Assembly: GCA_964431365.1 (NCBI GenBank)
Contig: CAYSJJ010000012.1
Coordinates: forward strand, 1-64,000
Reading direction: 5' to 3'
Source of the DNA: Geomobilibacter sp964431365
Lineage (GTDB): Bacteria; Desulfobacterota; Desulfuromonadia; Geobacterales; DSM-12255
Length of the DNA stretch: 64,000 bases
Made by a program: the position numbers and the translations under genes. Under the pieces are notes generated by a model that was not told where the DNA came from, made no database searches, and was given only the letters and a program-made list of their open reading frames with translations. The first letter of the stretch is position 1. Each line of letters opens with the position of its first letter. Below, piece by piece: positions 51,265 to 59,457 of this stretch.

Positions 51265-52761
51265 TCATTCCAGCTGCGTATCACCACCTGTTTCCAACTG
51301 GACATACTTTTTGACAGTGCGCCGATCGAGCCCTGTACGCCGGGCCACCTCCTCGTAAGTCCCAAAGCGCTGATGAAGCAGTCTGCAGTATCCGGCTAAT
51401 AGGGTCTGGGCGTCCAGGGTGCCGCCGTCGATGCCGGCCGTCAGCAGCTCCCGGTCGCTTGCCGGCACCACCTGGGTGTCGCCCCGGTAATGCCGGGTAA
51501 CGATGATCCGCCTCACCGCCTGCTCCAACTCCCGCACGTTGCCTGACCAGGGGTACTGCTTTCCCACGTCCCGCAGGATCGACTCTTTCACCAGCTTGGC
51601 ATACGGGACGGCGGCCTCGCCGATCATCCGCAGGAGGATGCTGGCGATCAGCGCCTCCAGTTCGCGCGGTTCATCCTGGATGCGCTGGCGCAGTGGCGGT
51701 ACGGTAATGATGTCCGAACAGAGCCGGTAGTAGAAGTCGTCACGGAACTCCCCCTTCTGGCGTAGTTCGTCCAACGGTCGGTTGGTGGCGGCGATCACCC
51801 GGCCGTGGAAGCGCAGGCGGTCGTGGCTCCCCACCATGGAGAAGCTCCGCTCCTGCAGCACCTGCAGAAGCTTGATCTGGACCGGTATGGAGACGTCGCC
51901 GATCTCGTCCAGGAATATCGAGCCGTGAGGGGTGCAGCGACTGAAAATACCCTCGTGGTTCTCTATGGCGCCGGTAAAGGCGCCTTTTTTGTGACCGAAC
52001 AGCTCCGATTCAAGCAGAGACTCAGGGTACTGGGAGAGATTGATGGCGATGAAGTTGCGGGTAAAGCTTTCCTTGAAACTCCCCTTCCGAGGATCGAACG
52101 GGATAAACCCCGAACGGCCGATGGCGGCCGCTGCCGCCCCTTTGCCAGTACCGGTCTCCCCTAGGAGCAGGGTGGAAAAGTCCTCCATCTTGTCCCAGAG
52201 ATGCTGTTCGTACCAGTTGATGTTGCAGGTGAAGATGTTGTTCCAGAGCTGCAGCCGCAGAGCGTGCATGGAGGGAGAGAGCCCCACCAGGGCGGTCTCT
52301 ATGAAGTAGAAGGCGCGGCGTATCTGGTAGAAGATTGCTAGGTAGCGTAGGCATTCCTCCTCGCTCAGTCCGAGGTCGGCGATCTGAGAGAGGAGCTCCC
52401 GGGCAAAGGCGACCGGAATCGGCGTATCGCCGGCCGCCAGCTGATTGAGGATGAAGTCGTCGAACTGCGTGCGGTAGCGGTGAAAGATGTCGAACAGGAA
52501 GACGGTACGCAGGAGGTGCCGGTCGTCGGCGTCGTACCGTTTCGGATCGTCCCGACCGGCCTTCCTGAGTGCGACCAGCCGGTCGTCGATCCGCGCCGTG
52601 GCCAGATTCACCAGGTCGTCCCACGACAAGGCCGCATCGGTGCCGGCGATGGTCCGGTCCAGATCGATGCGGGCCTGGCTAAAAGGGTTGGTGAAGGCGG
52701 CCTGGACCACCGTCTTGAAAAACTCCCTGTCGTCTGGGGTAAGGGATAGGCTAACCTTCAT
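51265..52761 (-). CDS. sigma-54-dependent transcriptional activator (no receiver domain)
   Basis: A 498-residue enhancer-binding protein. The N-terminal ~190 residues are helical and match no receiver, GAF or PAS domain by eye. The AAA+ domain has Walker A GETGTGKG, the sigma-54 contact loop GAFTGA, and GSIFLDEIGD. The C-terminal Fis-type helix-turn-helix reads YEEVARRTGLDRRTVKKYV. The start ATG has no ribosome-binding site and lies 8 bp from the predicted -10, so the mRNA may be leaderless. It is divergent from the amidohydrolase gene, and operators lie over its own promoter. Confidence 0.9.
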   Translation of the reverse strand: MKVSLSLTPDDREFFKTVVQAAFTNPFSQARIDLDRTIAGTDAALSWDDLVNLATARIDDRLVALRKAGRDDPKRYDADDRHLLRTVFLFDIFHRYRTQFDDFILNQLAAGDTPIPVAFARELLSQIADLGLSEEECLRYLAIFYQIRRAFYFIETALVGLSPSMHALRLQLWNNIFTCNINWYEQHLWDKMEDFSTLLLGETGTGKGAAAAAIGRSGFIPFDPRKGSFKESFTRNFIAINLSQYPESLLESELFGHKKGAFTGAIENHEGIFSRCTPHGSIFLDEIGDVSIPVQIKLLQVLQERSFSMVGSHDRLRFHGRVIAATNRPLDELRQKGEFRDDFYYRLCSDIITVPPLRQRIQDEPRELEALIASILLRMIGEAAVPYAKLVKESILRDVGKQYPWSGNVRELEQAVRRIIVTRHYRGDTQVVPASDRELLTAGIDGGTLDAQTLLAGYCRLLHQRFGTYEEVARRTGLDRRTVKKYVQLETGGDTQLE

Positions 52762-52797
52762 GCATTTGATGTATATCAGCTATGCATTAAATGTCAA
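52759..52797 (-). promoter_or_regulatory. activator promoter overlapped by two tandem operators
   Basis: Minus strand: TTGACA (52797-52792), 16-bp spacer, TATACA (52775-52770). Two operators lie on it: CATGCAT-TTG-ATGTATA (52759-52775, covering the start codon and -10) and TATGCAT-TAA-ATGTCAA (52781-52797, covering the -35). Their centres are 22 bp apart. They would serve as the upstream activating sites of the divergent sigma-54 promoter and repress the activator gene. Confidence 0.72.
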
Positions 52798-52881
52798 TCC
52801 AACAAGACCGCTTCATTCACAGTTGTGAGTTTTCTGCAGTAACCAGCTGTAAATTCGGCAGAGTACATAGCCGAAACATAT

Positions 52882-52897
52882 CGGCATGATCCCTGAA
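52882..52897 (+). promoter_or_regulatory. sigma-54-type promoter of the amidohydrolase/acyltransferase operon
   Basis: CGGCAT-GATCC-CTGAA with GG at 52883-52884 and TG at 52894-52895, the -24/-12 spacing. The -12 box is CTGA rather than TTGC, a variation repeated at the other sites. The proximal operator centre lies 94 bp upstream. Confidence 0.65.
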
Positions 52898-52931
52898 AAG
52901 CTGTCGATACAAGCTCGCAGGGGAATTCATC

Positions 52932-54014
52932 ATGAAACTGAGCATCTTGCTGGTGGTGTTTTCTTTGCTATGCTGGCCACGTCTAACCGGAGCGCTCACC
53001 ATGAACGTATCGAAAACGACAATCATCGATATCCACTGTCATACCGCCGGCATCGGCGCAGGCGGCAGCGGCTGCTTCATCTCCCCAGCCATGCGCAAGA
53101 GCCTGCGCTACAACTTCTTCATCAAGGCGTTCGGTGTCACGCAAGGTGAGCTGGAGCAGCACGGCGACCGGCTGATCCTGGAACGGCTCTCCCGGTCCCT
53201 GGCCGCGTCCCGCGCCGTGGACAAGGCGGTGGTGCTGGCCATGGACGGCATCATCGGGCCGGACGGCGAACTGGATCGGGAGCGAACCGAGATCTACATC
53301 CCCAACGAGTTCCTGGTGCGGGAGCTGGCCAGCTTCCCCAACCTCCTCTTCGGCGCCAGCATCAACCCTTATCGCTGCGATGCCATCCAGCGCCTGGAAC
53401 AGGCCGTGGCCGGCGGCGCCGTGTTGCTCAAGTGGCTCCCCTCGATCCAGCATATCGACCCGGCCGACGAGCGACTGATCCCGTTCTACCTGAAACTGAA
53501 GGAACTGCGGCTGCCGCTCTTGACCCACACCGGCAGCGAGGAGTCCTTCACCTGGAAACGTGACGAGCTGGCCGATCCGCTCCGGCTCCGCCTCCCCCTC
53601 TCCCTGGGGGTGACCGTGATTGCCGCACATGCGGCCAGCAACGGCAGGAACGGTGGCGAAGGCAACTTCAAGCGGCTCCTGCCGCTGTTCGACGAGTTTC
53701 CCAACCTCTACGCCGACATCTCCAGCCTGACCCAGGCGAACCGGCTGGGGCATCTGCCGCGCCTGCTGCGTCACCGGCATCTGCACGGCCGCCTGCTCTA
53801 CGGCACCGACATGCCAATCACGAATACCGGCATCACCTCCCCCTGGTTCCACGCCTACCGACTCTCCCCCCACCGCCTGTTGCGGGTCCTCGGGGAGGCG
53901 AACCCCTGGGACCGGGACGTGGCGCTCAAGCGCAGCCTGGGAATGCCGGAAGAGATCCTAACCGCCACCGCCCTGTTGCTCGGGCGCCGCACTGCCAGCG
54001 AGGAGAAGAAATGA
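52932..54014 (+). CDS. exported amidohydrolase-family protein
   Basis: A 360-residue metal-dependent hydrolase of the amidohydrolase_2 type (TIM barrel). An N-terminal hydrophobic segment may export or anchor it. Metal and active-site positions are visible: IIDIHCHTAG, LLKWLPSI, LLTHTGSEES, IAAHAAS and LLYGTDMPI. AGGGG lies 8 bp upstream. The stop overlaps the ATG of the acyltransferase fusion. The substrate is unknown; the context suggests a lipid- or envelope-derived molecule. Confidence 0.87.
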   Translation: MKLSILLVVFSLLCWPRLTGALTMNVSKTTIIDIHCHTAGIGAGGSGCFISPAMRKSLRYNFFIKAFGVTQGELEQHGDRLILERLSRSLAASRAVDKAVVLAMDGIIGPDGELDRERTEIYIPNEFLVRELASFPNLLFGASINPYRCDAIQRLEQAVAGGAVLLKWLPSIQHIDPADERLIPFYLKLKELRLPLLTHTGSEESFTWKRDELADPLRLRLPLSLGVTVIAAHAASNGRNGGEGNFKRLLPLFDEFPNLYADISSLTQANRLGHLPRLLRHRHLHGRLLYGTDMPITNTGITSPWFHAYRLSPHRLLRVLGEANPWDRDVALKRSLGMPEEILTATALLLGRRTASEEKK

Positions 54015-57000
54015 ACACTACCGCATCGTCACCACTCCCGCTCCCACTCAAACGGCTCAATGCGGCCCAGTTCCTGGGGGCCATGAACGACAACGTCCTC
54101 AAGCTCCTGATCGTCTTCTTCCTCATCTCCCTCCAGGGAGCGGAGCGGGCCGGGGTCGTGACCGCCCTGGTCGGCGCCGCCTTTGTCCTCCCCTTTCTTC
54201 TCTTTTCCGCACCTGCTGGCTGCCTGGCCGACCGGCTCTGCAAGTCGCGGGTCATCGTGGCGGTAAAGACGGTGGAGGTTGTGGTGACGATGGCCGCGGT
54301 GGCCGCCTTCGCCTTTGGCTGGCATAATGGCCTCTACCTGGTCGTGTTTATGATGGGGACCCACAGCGCTTTCTTTGCGCCGGCCAAGTACGGCATCATC
54401 CCGGAACTGGCCGCCCGGGACCAGCTCTCCCGCGCCAACGGCATGATCGAATCGTTCACCTACCTGGCAATCATCCTTGGCACCGCCCTGGCGTCGCTCC
54501 TCACCCAGGCGCTGACCGGCCGTTTCGCCCTGGCCGCAGTGTCCTGCCTCTGCATCGCCATAGCCGGGCTCTGGACCGCCAAGGGGATGCCCCGCACCGA
54601 GCCGGCCGACAAAGAGCGGCGGGTCGCTCTCTTCCCCAGCGAGATCCTGCGCACCGTTGCCTCCATCCGCCACGACGGCAGCCTGATGCTGGCGGTGCTC
54701 GGCCAGGCCTGGTTCATGTTCGTCGGTGCCTTCACCCAGTTGAACCTGATCGGCTACGGCATGCAGCGCCTGCAGCTCACCGAGGCCCAGGCAGGCTACC
54801 TCTTCCTGGCCGCCGCACTCGGGATCGGCGGCGGCTCGCTGCTGGCGGCGAAGCTCTCCGGCCGCGACGTGGAGTTCGGCATCGTCCCGATCGGCGCCCT
54901 GGGACTGACCGTGGCGCCGATCCTCCTCCAGACCGCGCCGGCAGAGATCTACAGCTGCGTGGCGATCATCGTCGCGTTTGGCGTCTCCGCCGGCCTGTTC
55001 AGCCTGCCGCTCCAGACCTTCATCCAGTTCCGCGCCGAACCGGCCCGGCTGGGGGAGGTGCTGGCCGCCTCCAGCTTCATCAACTGGGTGGGGATCCTGG
55101 CCGCCTCGGGGCTCACCTATCTCTTCAGCGGCCCCATGGGGCTCACGGCCGCCCAGGGGTTCACCGTCGTCGGTGCCCTGACCCTGGTCCTGACCCTGAT
55201 CTCCTTCTGGGTGCTCCCCGATTTCCTGCTCCGCTTCATCGCGCTCCTGACCATGCGGATCTTCTACCGGATCAGGATCAGCGGCGCCGAGCACCTCCCC
55301 ATCGAGGGGGCGGCGCTCCTGGTCCCCAACCACGTCACCTGGGTGGACGCCCTGCTCCTGACCGCCACCAACCAGCGGCGCATCCGGTTCGTCATGGAAC
55401 GGCGCTTCTACAACACCCCGTTCCTGCGCGGCCTGTTCCGGCTGATGGGGGTGATCCCGGTCTCGTCCCGTGACGGCAGGAAGGAGAAGGTGGAGTTCAT
55501 CAGGCAGGCACGGGCCGCCCTGGACGAGGGGTACCTGGTCTGCATCTTCGCCGAGGGGGCGCTCACCCGTAACGGCATGCTGCAGGAGTTTAGGAGCGGG
55601 TTCGAGCGGATCGTCAAGGACAGCGACTATCCGATCATCCCGGTCTACATCGGCGGCGCCTGGGGGAGTATCCTCTCCTACGCCCATGGCCGCCTCCTCT
55701 CCCGGCCGCCGGCCCTCGCCCCCTATCGGGTCGGCATCCTCTTCGGCAGCCCCCTGCCGGCCACGAGCTCCGCGGGCGAGGTGCGGCAGGCGGTGATGGA
55801 GCTCTCCTGCGACTGGTTCGAGTCCCGCAAACCGCGCCGCAGGCCACTGGCCGAGCAGTTCATCGCCACGGCCAAAGAGCAATGGGGGCGGCAGGCCATT
55901 GCCGACACCTCCGGGAAGTCGCTCTCCTACGGCCGGACCCTGGCCGGGGCGCTGGCCCTGGCGCGGAAGCTGGAGCCGCTGACCGCCGCCCCAAGCGGGC
56001 ACGTGGGGATTCTGCTGCCGTCGACCGTCGGCGGGGTGCTGACCAACCTGGCGCTGTCGCTCATGGGGAAGATCCCGGTCAACCTGAACTACACCGCCTC
56101 CGAGGAGTCGCTCCGCTCCGCCGTGAGTCAGTGCGGCATCGAAACCATCGTCACCTCCCGAGCCTTCCTGGAAAAGCTGCCGAACCTCCCAAGCCTGGAG
56201 GGGATGATCCTGCTGGAGGATATCCTCCCCACCATCACTGCCGGCGACAAGCTGCACGCCCTGCTGAGGGGGCGGCTCCTGCCGGCCCGGGCGCTCTGCA
56301 GCCGCGACGGCTTCAATGCGGACCGGGTCGCCACGGTGATCTTCTCGTCCGGGAGCACCGGCGAGCCCAAGGGGGTGATGCTGACCCACCACAACATCAT
56401 GTCCAACATCGAGGCGCTCCGGATGGTGTTCCGCGTCACCCTGAACGATAACATCTGCTCCGCCCTGCCGTTCTTCCACTCCCTCGGCTTCACCGGCACC
56501 GTCTGGTTCCCGCTGGTGAGCGGCTTTTCCGCCACCTATCACCCGAACCCGATGGACGGCGAACGGATCGCCCAGGTGGTGCGGGAGCACCGATCGACCC
56601 TCCTGCTCGCCACCCCCACCTTCCTTCTCGCCTACCTGCGGCGGGCCAGGCGGGAGGACTTCGCCACCCTGCGGCTGGTGGTGACCGGCGCGGAAAAGCT
56701 GAAAGTGAAGGTGGCGGACGCCTTCCAGGAGAAGTTCGGCATCCGCCCCCTGGAAGGGTACGGCGCCACCGAACTCTCGCCGGTCATCACCCTGAGCCTG
56801 CCGGACGTGCAGATCGACGGCGTGGCGCAGCACGGTGCCAAGGAGGGGAGCGTCGGCCACCCGGTGCCGGGGGTGGCTATCAGGGTGGTGGACCCGGAAA
56901 CGGGCGAACCGCGCAGGCCGGGCGAGCCGGGGCTGATCCTGGTCAAGGGGCCGAACGTCATGCTCGGCTACCTGGGGCGGCCGGACAAGAGCGCCGAAGC

Positions 57001-57415
57001 GCTGCGGGACGGCTGGTACGTGACCGGCGACATTGGTATCATGGACGACGACGGCTTCATCCGGATCACCGACCGGCTCTCCCGCTTCAGCAAGATCGGC
57101 GGCGAGATGGTCCCCCATGGCGCCGTGGAAGACGAACTCCACAGCCGCCTCGGCCAGACCGGCGTGGTGGCGGTCACCTCGGTGCCGGACGAGAAAAGGG
57201 GGGAGAAGCTGGTGGTCATCTACGCCCGGAGCGCCGGTGATGCCGAGACGCTGCAGCGCCACCTGGCGGAGAGTGCCCTCCCCAACCTCTGGAAGCCGGG
57301 CCGTGACTGCTACCTGGAGGTGGAGGCCCTGCCGATCCTCGGGACCGGGAAGCTGGACCTGAAGGGGATAAGGGAGCTGGCGCTGGCGAGGGAGGGAGTC
57401 GCGCCTGCCGGCTGA
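54011..57415 (+). CDS. LplT-PlsC-acyl-ACP synthetase fusion (lysophospholipid import and repair)
   Basis: An 1134-residue three-part protein. Residues 1-400 form an LplT-like MFS transporter (FLGAMNDNVLKLLIVFF). Residues 415-610 are a PlsC acyltransferase with VPNHVTWVDALLL (H-x4-D) and FAEGALTRNG. Residues 620-1134 are an AMP-forming acyl-ACP synthetase (FSSGSTGEPKGVMLTHHN, GYGATELSPV). In E. coli LplT and Aas are separate; together they flip lysophospholipids inward and re-acylate them. The start overlaps the amidohydrolase stop (ATGA). Confidence 0.93.
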   Translation: MNTTASSPLPLPLKRLNAAQFLGAMNDNVLKLLIVFFLISLQGAERAGVVTALVGAAFVLPFLLFSAPAGCLADRLCKSRVIVAVKTVEVVVTMAAVAAFAFGWHNGLYLVVFMMGTHSAFFAPAKYGIIPELAARDQLSRANGMIESFTYLAIILGTALASLLTQALTGRFALAAVSCLCIAIAGLWTAKGMPRTEPADKERRVALFPSEILRTVASIRHDGSLMLAVLGQAWFMFVGAFTQLNLIGYGMQRLQLTEAQAGYLFLAAALGIGGGSLLAAKLSGRDVEFGIVPIGALGLTVAPILLQTAPAEIYSCVAIIVAFGVSAGLFSLPLQTFIQFRAEPARLGEVLAASSFINWVGILAASGLTYLFSGPMGLTAAQGFTVVGALTLVLTLISFWVLPDFLLRFIALLTMRIFYRIRISGAEHLPIEGAALLVPNHVTWVDALLLTATNQRRIRFVMERRFYNTPFLRGLFRLMGVIPVSSRDGRKEKVEFIRQARAALDEGYLVCIFAEGALTRNGMLQEFRSGFERIVKDSDYPIIPVYIGGAWGSILSYAHGRLLSRPPALAPYRVGILFGSPLPATSSAGEVRQAVMELSCDWFESRKPRRRPLAEQFIATAKEQWGRQAIADTSGKSLSYGRTLAGALALARKLEPLTAAPSGHVGILLPSTVGGVLTNLALSLMGKIPVNLNYTASEESLRSAVSQCGIETIVTSRAFLEKLPNLPSLEGMILLEDILPTITAGDKLHALLRGRLLPARALCSRDGFNADRVATVIFSSGSTGEPKGVMLTHHNIMSNIEALRMVFRVTLNDNICSALPFFHSLGFTGTVWFPLVSGFSATYHPNPMDGERIAQVVREHRSTLLLATPTFLLAYLRRARREDFATLRLVVTGAEKLKVKVADAFQEKFGIRPLEGYGATELSPVITLSLPDVQIDGVAQHGAKEGSVGHPVPGVAIRVVDPETGEPRRPGEPGLILVKGPNVMLGYLGRPDKSAEALRDGWYVTGDIGIMDDDGFIRITDRLSRFSKIGGEMVPHGAVEDELHSRLGQTGVVAVTSVPDEKRGEKLVVIYARSAGDAETLQRHLAESALPNLWKPGRDCYLEVEALPILGTGKLDLKGIRELALAREGVAPAG

Positions 57416-57423
57416 CGCGTGCC

Positions 57424-57440
57424 TGGCACATTCCCTGAAA
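57424..57440 (+). promoter_or_regulatory. sigma-54-type promoter of pssA
   Basis: TGGCAC-ATTCC-CTGAAA with GG at 57425-57426 and TG at 57436-57437, about 45 bp before the pssA start. No operator was recognised in the upstream coding sequence. Confidence 0.6.
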
Positions 57441-57483
57441 GGGTAGCGGGAAAGCCGTACCGCAACGTAAAGGAGCAATCACC

Positions 57484-58110
57484 ATGACCCAGCAACAACC
57501 CCGTAAACCGTTCTCCATGATCCGCGAGTTTCACCTGGCCGACTGGATCACCCTGGCCAATGCCGGTTGCGGCACCTCGGCGATGTTCGCCGTCATGAGC
57601 TACTTGCAGGCGGACGACGCCCGGCATCTCTATCTGGCATGCGGTCTGCTGGTGGCGGCGCTGGTGTTCGACATCATGGACGGCCGGATCGCCCGCTGGC
57701 GACGGAAGAGCTCGCTCCTGGGGCGTGATCTCGACTCCCTGGCGGACGTCATCTCCTTCGGCGTTGCCCCGGCGGTACTGGCCTACGGGTGCGGCATGCA
57801 GGGTCTGTACGACCGGATCGTCCTGGTATTCTTCGTCGCCTGCGGGGTGTCGCGGCTGGCCCGCTTCAACGTCACCGCCGACGCCCTCTCCGAGGGGGGT
57901 GACAAGGTGAAGTACTTCGAGGGGACCCCCATTCCCACCTCCCTGCTGCTGGTGATCATGCTGTGGGCGGCGGCCGCGCAGGGGGCGCTCCACGGCGCGC
58001 TCTGGTTCGGGGCGGTGACGGTTGCCGGCGCCACGCTCCACCCGCTGGTGCTCCTCTTTGCCCTCTCCGGCTCACTGATGATCAGCCGGATACGCATCCC
58101 CAAGCTGTGA
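57484..58110 (+). CDS. pssA: CDP-diacylglycerol-serine O-phosphatidyltransferase-like enzyme
   Basis: A 208-residue membrane enzyme of the CDP-alcohol phosphatidyltransferase family. The catalytic motif is complete: MDGRIARWRRKSSLLGRDLDS continuing LAD (D-G-x2-A-R-x8-G-x3-D-x3-D). It would make phosphatidylserine, the precursor of phosphatidylethanolamine. AAAGGAG precedes the ATG. A sigma-54-type promoter lies upstream and phospholipid-repair genes lie before it. A second PssA may exist elsewhere, so this could be a stress copy. Confidence 0.88.
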   Translation: MTQQQPRKPFSMIREFHLADWITLANAGCGTSAMFAVMSYLQADDARHLYLACGLLVAALVFDIMDGRIARWRRKSSLLGRDLDSLADVISFGVAPAVLAYGCGMQGLYDRIVLVFFVACGVSRLARFNVTADALSEGGDKVKYFEGTPIPTSLLLVIMLWAAAAQGALHGALWFGAVTVAGATLHPLVLLFALSGSLMISRIRIPKL

Positions 58111-58177
58111 CATGCTGTTCCCGGGGGAGCGCATCCCTCGTGATGGCGCACTGAACCCGCCTGTCCGTAATGACGCC

Positions 58178-58235
58178 CATACATTCCCCTCCCGATTAGT
58201 CATAATTTGCATGACGTCCATACAAAATATGTATA
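58178..58235 (+). promoter_or_regulatory. candidate activator operators upstream of the 58382 operon
   Basis: CATACAA-AAT-ATGTATA (58219-58235) is the clearest site. CATAATT-TGC-ATGACGT (58201-58217) and the half-site CATACAT (58178-58184) are weaker. The clear site centre is 96 bp before the GG of the promoter at 58323. Confidence 0.6.
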
Positions 58236-58321
58236 GTCAGGCCTGACAAATCCCCAGCCACATGCAGTCCCCTCGCGGATTAATCGAATAATTTCAGTAA
58301 TATATGCCTGAATATCCTCCG

Positions 58322-58337
58322 TGGCACACTCCCTGTA
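58322..58337 (+). promoter_or_regulatory. sigma-54-type promoter of the lipoprotein operon
   Basis: TGGCAC-ACTCC-CTGTA with GG at 58323-58324 and TG at 58334-58335, 45 bp before the ATG at 58382. Confidence 0.7.
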
Positions 58338-58381
58338 AATGAGTTCGGTGAAACACCATCGAACGCAGCAGGGAGGCACGC

Positions 58382-58555
58382 ATGGAAACCTTCATCCCTA
58401 GACTGGCCGTCGCCGTCATCCCCTTCATCGCGCTGGTTGCATCCGTCACCGCCTGTAGCTCGCTTTCCCGGTGGTACGCCCATCGCCCCCTGGCCTGGCA
58501 CCGCAGCCGCCGCACCATCCTGCGTGCCCTGGCCGGCGGCATCATGCTGCGCTAA
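58382..58555 (+). CDS. 57-residue membrane protein
   Basis: Starts METFIPRLAVAVIPFIALV with one hydrophobic segment (about 8-30), then a basic C-terminus (WHRSRRTILRAL) and ends GGIMLR. GCAGGGAGGCACGC precedes the ATG. It is the first gene after the sigma-54-type promoter and lies 27 bp before the lipoprotein gene. No family recognised; a small inner-membrane protein is likely. Confidence 0.65.
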   Translation: METFIPRLAVAVIPFIALVASVTACSSLSRWYAHRPLAWHRSRRTILRALAGGIMLR

Positions 58556-58582
58556 CCAGACGATCATCGAAAGGAGTCCCCC

Positions 58583-58978
58583 ATGTCCGCGAACCGTATC
58601 ACTGTTGTCATGGCAGCCCTGCTCTGCTTAGGAGCCCTCAGTGGCTGCGCCGTCACCCGGAGCGAAAACCGTCTCGCCCTGAACGCACTGGACAGGGCCG
58701 TGGAGGGGAGCGCCATCACCAGGACTGCCAACACCAAGGCGCTGGCAGCGCCGGTGGCCTTTACCGCAGGGGTTACGGCCGGGGTCATCGACATGGCCGT
58801 GGTGACACCGGCCCGCGCTGCAGTGCCGGCTGCCAAGGACACCAGCAGCTATCTCTGGGAGAACCCCCAGGGATCGGATCTGCGGCAGATGATGCTGCTG
58901 CTCCCGAAGACGGTCGCGACGCCGGTCGTTTTCGTCACCGACTGGGCCTTCCGGTCGGTCTTCACCACTCGATTCTGA
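58583..58978 (+). CDS. lipoprotein, paralogue 1
   Basis: A 131-residue protein with a lipoprotein signal (LLCLGALSGC). The rest has small-residue-rich segments (APVAFTAGVTAGVIDMAVV) and VATPVVFVTDWAFRSVF near the end. It is related to the next gene: both share an ALN-x-(L/V)-D start, a central DM-x(3)-P segment and the (V/I)F-x2-D-x(3)-RS-x-F end. AAAGGAG precedes the ATG. Function unknown. Confidence 0.8.
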   Translation: MSANRITVVMAALLCLGALSGCAVTRSENRLALNALDRAVEGSAITRTANTKALAAPVAFTAGVTAGVIDMAVVTPARAAVPAAKDTSSYLWENPQGSDLRQMMLLLPKTVATPVVFVTDWAFRSVFTTRF

Positions 58979-58995
58979 GCCGAAAGGAGCCAACC

Positions 58996-59445
58996 ATGCG
59001 ACGAGCAGCGACGATACTTATCGGTCTGAGCCTTCTCCTCTGCGGCGGCTGTGCGGTCTTCAACCGCAACAACACGCCGGCGCTCAACTATGTCGACGAG
59101 CACTTGGTCCCCAAGGACCGGACCGCCCGGGCGCTCTCCTATCCGATCGTGGTCCCCATCGGGCTGGTGGCGGCCACGGCGGATATGCTCATCATCCACC
59201 CCATCTCCGTGGCTGAGGATGCCTGGCACGACACCAACGACCTCCTGTGGAAGGACCTGGACTGGGACGAACGGTACGTCACCACCACGCTGCTGAATGC
59301 CCCCCGCGTCGCCGCCATGCCGGTCATCTTCACCGCCGACCTCCTGGCCCGGAGCAGTTTCGACATCTCCCGCCGGGGGGGCGACGTCCGTCTGATGAAG
59401 GAGACGCAACGGGAGCGGCCGAAGAAGTCGGCCCCATCGTTTTGA
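58996..59445 (+). CDS. lipoprotein, paralogue 2
   Basis: A 149-residue lipoprotein (SLLLCGGC). It shares the pattern of the preceding gene: PALNYVDEHLVPKDRTARAL, ADMLIIHPISVAEDAW, VAAMPVIFTADLLARSSF. AAAGGAGC precedes the ATG, 17 bp after its paralogue. The pair probably arose by tandem duplication. Function unknown. Confidence 0.8.
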   Translation: MRRAATILIGLSLLLCGGCAVFNRNNTPALNYVDEHLVPKDRTARALSYPIVVPIGLVAATADMLIIHPISVAEDAWHDTNDLLWKDLDWDERYVTTTLLNAPRVAAMPVIFTADLLARSSFDISRRGGDVRLMKETQRERPKKSAPSF

Positions 59446-59457
59446 GAGGAGACTGCC

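Noticed and set aside
54029..57478. A 1149-residue leftward frame opposite the acyltransferase fusion
   Set aside because: Shadow frame in GC-rich coding sequence; the rightward frame carries all conserved motifs.
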